A DNA stretch of 64,000 bases from Myxococcus xanthus (GTDB taxonomy: Bacteria > Myxococcota > Myxococcia > Myxococcales > Myxococcaceae). The DNA lies in contig NZ_JABFNS010000011.1 in NCBI RefSeq assembly GCF_013116825.1, positions 30,375 to 94,374 of the forward strand, in the 5' to 3' direction. Below, piece by piece: positions 38,301 through 62,839 of the stretch; position 1 is the stretch's first letter; every line of letters begins with the position of its first letter. Both the position numbers and the translations under genes were made by a program. Below the pieces are notes generated by a model. It was not told the DNA's origin and made no database searches. It saw only the letters and a program-made list of their open reading frames with translations.

Positions 38301-41300
38301 CGCTCGCTCTCGTTCAACAGCAGCGTCAACTCACCGAGCGTGGCACCGAACTGCGCGGGCGTTCCCGGCACCTCCACCAACTGCATGTCCAGGCCCGCCA
38401 CGGAGGGCGGCGCCGTGGTGACGTGCGCGTGCAGCACCAGCGCCGCGTCACACAGCCGCGAGCGCGCCGGGTCCCTGCCAGAGGCCACCAACGGCAGCAG
38501 GTGCTCGAAGGGGACGTCCTGGTGACTGGACGCACCAACCGTCGTCTCACGCGCACGCGCCACCAGCTCGCGGAACGACGGGTCACCCGACAGGTCGGTG
38601 CGCAGCGCCATCGCATGGGCCACGAAGCCGATAAGGGGCTCCAGTTCGCCACGGGCACGGTTGCCTACCGGCGTCCCCACCACGATGTCCTCGCGCCCCG
38701 AGTACCGGGCGAGCACCGCCGCCAGGGCCGCCAGCAGCGTCATGAAGGGCGTCACCCCCTCGCGTTGGCTGAAGCCCATCAACGCCGCGCTGAGCTCACG
38801 CGAGAAGGCCACCGGGAAGCGGGCACCACGCAGCCGCAGGTCGGCCCCTCGCGGCCGGTCCGCCGCCAGCTCCAACGACGGAGGCAGGTCCGCCAACACC
38901 TCGCGCCAGTACGCCTCCTGGGCCGCCAGCGTTCCACCCGCGAGCGAGCGGCGCTCCCAGGCCGCCGCGTCCACGTACTGCACCGCCAACTCCGGCAGCG
39001 GAGCGGGCTGCCCCACGAGGAACGACTGATAGTTCGCCGCGGCCTCGCGGAAGAAGGCCACCATGGACAGCGTGTCCGAGGCGATGTGATGCACCGTGAG
39101 CAGCATCAAGTGCTCGGTCTCGGCCAGTCGCAGCAGACTGGCGCGGACGATGGGCCCGTGCTCCAGGGAGAACGGCCGCACCGCCTCATCCAGCGCCAGT
39201 CGCAGCGCCTCCGCCTCCCGGTCACCCCCATGGGAACGCAGGTCCACCACGGGCACCTGGATGCGGACCTCGGCGGAGAACCGCTGGCGCACACGCCCGT
39301 CCTCCACGCGGTACGTCGCGCGGAGCATCTCATGCCGGCGGATGACTTCGTTGATGCTCCGCTCCAGGACCGGGACATCCAGCGCGCCTGAGATGCGCAC
39401 CGCCAGGGGCATGTTGAGGGACGGGTTCCCCGGATCGAGCTGCTCCATCCGCCAGACGCGCTCCTGCACCACGGACAGCGGCAGCTCGCCTGCGCGGTCG
39501 ATGCGGAACATCACCTCGGATGGCGCCCTGCCTTCCAGGGGCCCCGCCGCCTGGAGCATCGCCTCGATGCGCGCGGAGATGCCCGCCACGGTGGGGGCTT
39601 CGAACAACGCGCTCAGCGGGAGCTGTACGGAGAACGTCTCGCGCAGACGGGTCAGCATCTGCGCCGCCATCAGTGAGTTGCCGCCCAGCTCCAGGAAGTC
39701 GTCATCCGGGCCGACCTCCACTGCCCCCAGACGCTCGCGCCAGATATCCATGACGCGCTGCTGAATCTCCCCCACGGTGACGGGAGCCGATGCGCCAGGG
39801 GTGACGAGGGGAAGCACGGAGCCGGTGCCAGCCAGCGCGGCCCCTGCCACCGGCACGGAGGCCGTGGGCAACACGAGCGGCGCGCCCGACGACTCCAGAC
39901 GGCAGGACTTCTCCTCGAACGGATACGTGGGCAACGACACGCGGCGGCGAGGCTCCGCGCCATGGAACTTCTCCCAGGCGATGTCCACACCGGCCGCCCA
40001 GAGGTCTCCCAGGGATTGCAACAGCCCACGGGCATCGCTCTCCGTGGGACGACGGCGCAGCGAAGGCGCCACGACGAGCTGCCGTTCCTTGCGCGCTCGT
40101 CCCCGCGCCAGCGACGTCAGGTCCGTCCCGGGTCCCACCTCCAGCAGGACACTGCACCCATCCACGAAAAGCGTCTCCAGGCCCGCGGCGAAGCGCACCG
40201 GCTGCCGCATCTGCCGAGCCCAGTACGTGGGGTCGGTGGCCTCTTCCGGACGAATCCACGTGCCCGTGAGGCTGGACACATACGGTAGCGCCGGCGCCTG
40301 GAGGCGCAGCGAGGACACCGCCCGCGCCAGGTCCACCATCAGCGGCTCCACGGCGCTGGAATGGAAGGCATGGGCCGACGGCAACCGCACCATGCCCACG
40401 CCGCGGCTCGACAGCGTGGCCTGCAACGCTTCAATGGCTTGCTCCGGGCCCGAGACGACACACCGGCCCTCGCCATTGACAGCCGCCAGCGAGAGTCCCT
40501 CGCCGAGCAACGGAAGGACCTCCGCCTCCTCCAACCCCACCGCGAGCATCGCGCCAGCAGGCATCCGCGCCATGAGCGCGCCGCGCACCACCGCGAGCCG
40601 CAGGCCGTCCTCCGGAGACAACACACCCGCCACGCAGGCCGCGGCGTACTCACCAAAGCTGTGGCCCAGCACCGCATGCGGCCGGACGCCCCAGGACATC
40701 CAGAGTCGGGTCAGTGCGTGCTCCACGATGAAGAGCGCGGGCAGCGCGACGCGAGGGTCCATCACCTTCTGGGCCGCGACGGCCTCCTGTCCCTGCGCGG
40801 GCAACAGGAGCGCGCGCACCTCGGCGGCAAGCGAAGGCTCCAGCCGTGCCAGCGCCGCGTCCACGTCCTTCCGGAAACCCGGCTCCACCGCGTGCAGCTC
40901 GCGGCCCATGCCCACCGCCTGCGCCCCCTGCCCCGGGAACAGGAAGGCCACGCGGCGATTCCGCCCCGCCTCCACCGCCGCGGGCTTGCGCAGTCGCTCC
41001 GCCAGTTCGGCGCCATCCGCCGCCACCACCGCGCGGCGATGCTCGAAGGAACGGCGGCCCACGTTCCGGGTAAAGGCCACGTCTTCCAGCGCCAGTCCCG
41101 GCGCGGACTCCACGTGCGTCGCCAGCTCGCGCGCCATCACCGCCAGGGCGGAAGGCGTCCGAGCGGACAACGTCACCACGTGCAACGAACGGTGGCCGCG
41201 TGCCTTCTCCGCCTCCAGGGGCGCCTCCTCCAGCACGACGTGGGCGTTGGTCCCACCGATGCCGAAGGAGCTCACCCCCGCACGGCGCGGCCCATTCTCC

Positions 41301-42530
41301 CGTGGCCACGCCTTGAGCGCGGCGTTGACGAAGAACGGGCTGCGCTCGAAGTCAATCTCCGGGTTGGCGCGCTCGAAGTGGAGGCTCGGCGGCAGCTCGC
41401 CGTGTTGAAGCGACAGCACCACCTTGATGAACCCCGCCACGCCGGCCGCCGCGTCCAGGTGCCCCAGGTTCGTCTTGAGCGAGCCGATGGCGCAGAAGCC
41501 CGAGCGCTCCGTCGTCTTCCGGAACGCCCGCGTCAGCGCGGCGATTTCAATGGGGTCGCCCAGCGACGTGCCCGTGCCGTGAGCCTCCACGTAGCTGATG
41601 TCGTCACCGCCCAGGCCCGCATAGGCCAACGCGTCCGCGACGACCTCCGTCTGGCCCTCGATGCTCGGCGCCGTGTAGCCGACCTTCTGTTGACCGTCGT
41701 TGTTGACGGCCGAGCCCTTGATGACCGCGTGGACATGGTCACCGTCCCGCAGCGCGTCCGACAGCAGCTTGAGCACCACCACGCCCGCGCCGTTGCCTGC
41801 CACGGTGCCACCCGCGCGGTGGTCGAAGGCGCGGCAGTGGCCGTCCGGCGAGAAGATGAGCCCGTCCTGATGCAGGTAGCCCGTACGCTGCGGGCTGGCG
41901 ATGCGCACCGCGCCCGCGAGCGCGATGTCCGACTGCCGCGTCAGCAGACTCTGGCAGGCCATGTGGATGGCGACCAGGCCGGTGGAGCACGCGGTGTAGA
42001 CGGCGACGCTCTCGCCCCGGAGCTGGAGCTTGAAGGACGCCTTCATCGCCAGGCTCTCCGGCCCCGCGGTGGCCAACTCCAGGCCCGCGCCCGCGTCCTT
42101 CCGTGCCTCGCTCAGCAGGTTCAGCAGGTGGCCGGACGAACCGGCGCCCGCATAGAGCGAGATGCGCCCCTTGTAACGGGACGGGTCATACGCCGCGTCC
42201 TCGAGCGCCGCCCAGGCGCATTGGAGGAACACGCGCTGCTGCGGGTCCATCCACTGCGCCTCGCGCAGCGGGATGTCGAAGAAGCCGTGGTCGAACCCGT
42301 CCGCGCCTTCGAGGATGCCCCCCGCGCGGATGAAGCGCGGGTGCCGCCACAGCTCCTCGGGGATGAGCGGTGAGCGCTCCAGCTCGTCCTCGGAGAAGAA
42401 CGAGATGGACTCCACGCCGCCTCGGACGTTGTTCCAGAAGTCACCCAGGTTGCGAGCGCCCGGGAAGCGCCCCGCCATGCCGATGACCGCGATGTCGCTG
42501 CTGGAGTCCTCGCCCTGCATGTCATCAAGC

Positions 42531-42538
<8 letters not shown>
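29393..42538 (-). CDS. Hybrid PKS-NRPS with A-domain-embedded luciferase-like monooxygenase
   Basis: Second megasynthase, 4381 aa. Order with rough residues: KS 14-445 (Cys184, EAHGTGT), AT 525-870 (Ser627 in GHSFGEY; HAFHS suggests malonyl-CoA), carrier 917-993 (Ser955), C 1017-1460 with HHIASDT, a degenerate A domain 1507-2260 holding an FMN monooxygenase at 1725-2083 and with no carrier after it, C 2285-2737, A 2740-3230 (code DALTIAGVCK, aromatic), carrier 3250-3315 (LGGDSI), epimerase 3330-3757 (HHLAVDGVS, NYLGQLD), C 3803-4243, and a carrier 4263-4333 with Ala4299 where the phosphopantetheine serine should be. The PKS module has no ketoreductase. I chose ATG 42538 because KS homology begins within about 15 residues and the codon overlaps the upstream stop; an in-frame ATG at 42688 lies inside gene A. 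The acidic C-terminal tail (LSDEELDALLDATE) resembles a docking helix. Confidence 0.95.
29540..31130 (-). other. Terminal C domain plus serine-less carrier of gene B
   Basis: The C domain looks active and of the post-epimerase type (LTSLQQGMLFHVAL, HHHLVMDGW). No A domain follows. The carrier reads FFALGGHAGMAARI, with Ala4299 where the phosphopantetheine serine should be, so it cannot hold a substrate. Confidence 0.85.
31270..35685 (-). other. NRPS module 5: C-A-T-E, D-aromatic
   Basis: C has HHIASDGW. Code DALTIAGVCK resembles aromatic codes (Phe DAWTIAAVCK, Tyr DASTIAAVCK) but does not decide between them. The carrier LGGDSI and the epimerase HHLAVDGVS, VGWFTSTFPL and NYLGQLD motifs are present. 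Confidence 0.75.
35780..39490 (-). other. Degenerate C-A cassette carrying a monooxygenase, no carrier
   Basis: The C domain has HHIASDT in place of HHxxxDG. The A domain has lost the A3 motif (PAPEALGGHGRVMLSHRN where SGSTGKPKG belongs), has no YGPTE, no usable code, no NGKVDR motif, and is followed directly by the next C domain. What remains intact is the inserted monooxygenase. Confidence 0.85.
36290..37365 (-). other. Second FMN luciferase-like monooxygenase domain
   Basis: About 358 residues with the same landmarks as the domain in gene A: FSLSYFANDED, FSAVWTPERRFHSFGGLYPQP, IRAGSVVLPLHDPIEVAEQW, GRVGLSFATGWHANDF, VTLMLHTFLG. Its position right after a beta-keto-forming PKS module suggests oxidation of the methylene between the two carbonyls. 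Confidence 0.85.
39550..42500 (-). other. PKS module: KS-AT(malonyl)-carrier, no reduction
   Basis: KS, AT and carrier active-site residues are all present. The AT has HAFHS, the malonyl signature. Without KR, DH or ER the Val-derived chain leaves as a beta-keto thioester. Confidence 0.88.
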
Positions 42539-59684
<17,146 letters not shown>

Positions 59685-59984
59685 GGGGAGAGGTTCCAAG
59701 GGGAGGAGCTGTGGAAAAGCCGGAGACCTTCGCTGGGGGGGACACGCAGCATAAGCTATGAGCACCCACATTCCGGTTTTCGACCGGAGTCCTGGTGCTG
59801 GGCCCGCGCGAATCGGATCGCAGCTGCTGGTGACGCGGCTTCAGACCCGCACCACGTTCCCGCTGCGGGATCAGCTCAGCCGACGCCCCGGAAGGTTGAA
59901 GCCTCCGCGTGAGCCGCCGTCGCTTCGAGCACGTAAAACACCCGCTTTATACGTACTCTGAGACAAGGTGCTATTACCCGGAAA
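59685..59984. other. Divergent intergenic region between the NRPS run and the ATP-grasp gene
   Basis: 300 bp with no convincing gene. It must hold the promoter(s) for the minus-strand synthetase run and for the plus-strand ATP-grasp gene. It contains the nested dyad at 59761-59799 and an AT-richer stretch at 59931-59980 (TTTATACGTACT near 59946-59957) that could contain the plus-strand promoter. I found no good -35/-10 pair on either strand. Confidence 0.6.
59761..59799. promoter_or_regulatory. Nested inverted repeat, candidate operator
   Basis: Two inverted repeats share one centre at 59780. The inner pair is TCCGGT (59772-59777) and ACCGGA (59783-59788) around 5 bases; the outer pair is AGCACC (59761-59766) and GGTGCT (59794-59799), each 5 bases outside the inner arm. 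The element lies 77-115 bp upstream of the gene A start in a region where no terminator is needed, so a protein-binding operator is the simplest reading. The binding protein is unknown. Confidence 0.5.
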
Positions 59985-61433
59985 ATGCCACACGTCAACA
60001 GATCCCCAGGCGAGCTGAAGTTCTCCGATGAAATCCAGGCGCTGCACGGTGAGCTGTCCGCGGCGGCGGTGGCCTTCCTGAAGTTCGCGGAGCGGACGCC
60101 TGAGGTGCTCGCGCGGCACCGCTTCCACAAGTTCGAAGCGTCACCGCTGATGTATTACGAGCTGCACCGGTGGCCACTCCTCATCGACTCGCGCCGCGAC
60201 CGTGAGCTGGAGGAGGTCTCGGTGAATCTCTGCAGGCTCGTCAAGCGCGGGCCTCGGCTGTTGCTGGACGGCGACCCGCGGCGCATCGCCGACTACTACG
60301 GTGTCTCGCTGGAGCGGGCGCGCGTGGCGGCGGAGGTCCTGGCCAACACGGAGGACGCGCGCGGCGCGCTCAGCCGCGGGGACTTCATCGACTCGGCCGA
60401 CGGCCTCAAGTGCCTTGAGATCAACATGATGGCGGGCCTGGGCGGATGGGAGACGGGGCTCAAGGCGCAGGTCGTGATGGACCAGCCCGTGCTCCAGCGC
60501 TTCACCGAGGAGCAGGGCCTGCGCATTCAGCTTCAGGACACGCTGCGCGCCTTCCTGCGTCATGTCGTCGAGGACGTGCGACGGACCGTTGCGTGGGAGG
60601 GCGAATGCAACCTGGCCGTGCTCTTCCCCGACAACGAGCTGCCTGACGCCGCGGGCAGGGAGATGGCGACGCTGTTGCTCAACAGCACGCTGAGCGAACT
60701 GCTCGCGGCTGATGGCGCGAAGGGCGAGGTGCTCATCGGCACCTACAGCGAGGTGCAGGACGCGGAGGGACACTGCTTCACGATGCGCGGCCGACGGCTG
60801 CACGCCGTACAGGAACATGACGCGAGAGATCGGCTCGAAGTGGTGGGTCCGGACTTCGACGCCCGCGTCCGCGCCGCGCTCGCCGCGCGCACCTTGTGTC
60901 TCTACAACGGCCCAGCGCAGGAGCTGCTCGACGACAAGCTCAACATCGCGCTGCTGTCGGAGAACGAAGCGTCACCCGCGCTCACGCAGGAGGAGCATGC
61001 GCTCATCCGCCGACACATTCCCTGGACGCGCCGCGTGCGCTCCACCCAGACGACGCGCGACGGCGCCTCCGTGTGGCTGCCCGACGAGCTCGCCGCCTCG
61101 AAGCGTGAAGGCCTGGTGCTCAAGGCGGGCCGCGCCTATGGAGGCAAGTCGGTGCTGATTGGCCGCGCGATGACCGCCGAGGACTGGGACGCCGCCATCC
61201 AGGAAGCCCTGGAGCACGGCGGGTGGATTGTCCAGGAGCGCATCGAGCCCCGCCCCTACCACTTCCTGCGGGACGACGGCGCCGTGGGCCCCCACATCCT
61301 CATCTGGGGCGCCTTTGTCTTCGGTGAGCGCTACGGCGGGACCATGGTCCGACTGAACCCCACCGGTCAGGGCAAGGACGTGGTCAACGCGACCCAAGGC
61401 GCGTTGATGTGCGCGCTCGTCGTCGTCGAGTAA
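59985..61433 (+). CDS. ATP-grasp-like protein (probably circularly permuted type), function unknown
   Basis: A 482-aa soluble protein with no signal peptide or membrane segment. Around residues 376-395 it has a nucleotide-binding-like segment (GLVLKAGRAYGGKSVLIG) and near 415 VQERIEP, the pair expected in circularly permuted ATP-grasp ligases; residues 138-155 (DGLKCLEINMM, then a Gly-rich stretch) and the C-terminal FGERYGGTMVRLNP also fit that fold. ATP-grasp enzymes join a carboxylate to an amine or thiol through an acyl phosphate; the substrate here cannot be read from sequence. It is divergent from the NRPS run and shares the 300-bp upstream region with it, so a tailoring, precursor or self-protection role is possible but only inferred. 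The ATG is preceded by a weak GGAAA; an AAGG lies further upstream. The family call is by motif, not by alignment. Confidence 0.8.
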   Translation: MPHVNRSPGELKFSDEIQALHGELSAAAVAFLKFAERTPEVLARHRFHKFEASPLMYYELHRWPLLIDSRRDRELEEVSVNLCRLVKRGPRLLLDGDPRRIADYYGVSLERARVAAEVLANTEDARGALSRGDFIDSADGLKCLEINMMAGLGGWETGLKAQVVMDQPVLQRFTEEQGLRIQLQDTLRAFLRHVVEDVRRTVAWEGECNLAVLFPDNELPDAAGREMATLLLNSTLSELLAADGAKGEVLIGTYSEVQDAEGHCFTMRGRRLHAVQEHDARDRLEVVGPDFDARVRAALAARTLCLYNGPAQELLDDKLNIALLSENEASPALTQEEHALIRRHIPWTRRVRSTQTTRDGASVWLPDELAASKREGLVLKAGRAYGGKSVLIGRAMTAEDWDAAIQEALEHGGWIVQERIEPRPYHFLRDDGAVGPHILIWGAFVFGERYGGTMVRLNPTGQGKDVVNATQGALMCALVVVE

Positions 61434-61454
61434 CAGCCTGTGTCACACCGAGAC

Positions 61455-61477
61455 TCGGGGAATGAAAGAGCCCCCGA
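61455..61477. terminator. Short GC hairpin after the ATP-grasp gene
   Basis: TCGGGG (61455-61460) can pair with CCCCGA (61472-61477) around an 11-base loop, 22 bp after the stop codon. There is no T-run, so it is only a weak candidate for a terminator. Confidence 0.2.
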
Positions 61478-61541
61478 CATTCAGGCTCACTCCCGCCTGC
61501 CGCCTATTCTCAATTTTCAAGCGTAATCAACCAAATCCCAT

Positions 61542-61569
61542 TTGTCGCAGATAGCCGCGTTAATATAGG
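61542..61569 (+). promoter_or_regulatory. Possible sigma-70-like promoter of the flavin oxidoreductase gene
   Basis: TTGTCG (61542-61547) and TATAGG (61564-61569) are separated by 16 bp, each matching four of six consensus bases, with an AT-rich stretch upstream (61507-61541) that stands out in this DNA. Transcription from here would start just after the TTG at 61572, which supports GTG 61662 as the real start codon. Confidence 0.3.
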
Positions 61570-61661
61570 CTTTGTCACCATCTGAAACGCGGACACGCGA
61601 CGACTCGGCCCGTCTCGAAGCGGCCCCGAGGGCGCCGTCTGCCCGGGAAGGAACGCTCGCC

Positions 61662-62693
61662 GTGAAGCTCAGTGTTCTCGATCACTCCATCGTCGCCAGC
61701 GGCTCCCACACACGTGCGGCCTTCCAAAACACGGTGGAGCTGGCTCGAGCCGCCGAGCAGCTCGGTTATCACCGCTTCTGGCTCGCGGAGCATCACGGCT
61801 CAGGACACTTCGCGGGCGTGGCGCCGGAGATCCTCGTCGCGCATGTCGCGGCGGCGACGTCTCGCATCCGGGTGGGAACGGGCGGCGTCCTGTTGTCGAA
61901 CTACAGCCCCTTCAAGGTCGCCGAGGTCTTCCGGCTGCTGGAGACGCTCCACCCCAACCGCATCGACCTGGGCATCGGACGGACGTCGGGCAGCACGGAC
62001 CTGGTGGCCCGCGCACTGGCCTACGGGCCGCCGATGAACAACGAGAGCTTCCCCACGAAGCTGGAGGACCTCGTCGCCTTCCTGTCGGGCACCACGCCCG
62101 CGACGCCGGAGTTCGAGAAGCTGAGCCTGAAGACCATGGCGCCGGGGATGCCGCAGGTCTGGGCCCTGGGCTCGGGCGAGCAGAGCGCCGCGCTCGCGGC
62201 CCGGCTGGGTCTTTCCTTCTGCTTCGCGCACTTCTTCAACCCCATCCACGGTGGCCCGGTGACGCGGGGGTATCGCGAGCGCTTCCAGCCTTCGCGCGTG
62301 CAGCCGGCGCCCAACTCCGCCGTCAGCGTCTACGTCATCTGTGCCCCGACCGAGCAGGAGGCCCGGCGAATCGCCCGGAGCAGCGACCTGCTGACCATCA
62401 ACACGCGCAGGGGCCGGCCCGAAGCGCCCATCCCTTCCGTCGAGGAGGCGGAGGCCTACGCCTACACGCCCGAGGACCTGGCCACGCTCGAGTTCGACCG
62501 CAAGCGCGTCGTGTGTGGTTCACCGGACCAGGTGAAGGAACAGCTGCAGCGCATGGCCGCCGAATTCCAGGCGGACGAGCTGATCGTCACCACCATCGTC
62601 CACGACCATCGCGCCCGGATGCGCTCCTACGAGCTGCTCGCTGACGCGTTCTCTCTCTCGAGCACGCCGCCCACCGCCCAGGCAGCCAGCTGA
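61662..62693 (+). CDS. Luciferase-like (LLM class) flavin-dependent oxidoreductase
   Basis: A 343-aa stand-alone FMN-dependent monooxygenase/oxidoreductase of the luciferase superfamily, resembling the MsnO8-like group 1 proteins that begin KLSVLDxS. Visible features are the N-terminal barrel strand LSVLDHSIV, WLAEHH near residue 47, the strand RIRVGTGGVLLSNYSPFKVAE, IDLGIGRTSGS, and a C-terminal substrate-gating region ending in a low-complexity tail. Family members need reduced flavin from a separate reductase, which is not in the window. I chose GTG 61662 because homology starts at that codon and GGAAGGA lies about 9 nt upstream. An in-frame TTG at 61572 would add 30 polar residues and sits against a possible -10 element. 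The gene is followed after 146 bp by a PKS on the same strand, so it probably serves that pathway, though action on the neighbouring lipopeptide is possible. Confidence 0.88.
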   Translation: MKLSVLDHSIVASGSHTRAAFQNTVELARAAEQLGYHRFWLAEHHGSGHFAGVAPEILVAHVAAATSRIRVGTGGVLLSNYSPFKVAEVFRLLETLHPNRIDLGIGRTSGSTDLVARALAYGPPMNNESFPTKLEDLVAFLSGTTPATPEFEKLSLKTMAPGMPQVWALGSGEQSAALAARLGLSFCFAHFFNPIHGGPVTRGYRERFQPSRVQPAPNSAVSVYVICAPTEQEARRIARSSDLLTINTRRGRPEAPIPSVEEAEAYAYTPEDLATLEFDRKRVVCGSPDQVKEQLQRMAAEFQADELIVTTIVHDHRARMRSYELLADAFSLSSTPPTAQAAS

Positions 62694-62700
62694 GCCTCGC

Positions 62701-62717
62701 CTCCGCGCAACGCGGAG
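62701..62717. terminator. Perfect 7-bp GC hairpin between the flavin oxidoreductase and PKS genes
   Basis: CTCCGCG and CGCGGAG pair perfectly around CAA, starting 7 bp after the stop at 62693. No T-run follows. It could slow or partly end transcription, or protect the mRNA end, between the oxidoreductase gene and the large PKS gene. Confidence 0.3.
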
Positions 62718-62839
62718 CCCCGCCCCGCGTCACGACCACCGCCCTGAGCCCCGCGGCATGAGGGCTCCGTGGGGAGTGTGCGTGGTGCCGCCGGGCCGCT
62801 CCCCCATCTCGCTTCCTGAACGTGAGTTCGTCGACAGCC

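Noticed and set aside
59685..59771. Extended N-terminus of gene A from ATG 59771
   Set aside because: The 29 extra residues are Pro-rich and unlike acyl-ligase starts, and they would take up part of the short divergent promoter region.
59758..59961. 67-codon plus-strand frame starting at ATG 59758
   Set aside because: No Shine-Dalgarno, no recognisable sequence, and it runs across the dyad and probable promoter region; treated as intergenic.
61572..61661. TTG start adding 30 residues to the flavin oxidoreductase
   Set aside because: Family similarity begins at GTG 61662, which has a good Shine-Dalgarno, and a possible promoter lies directly before the TTG.
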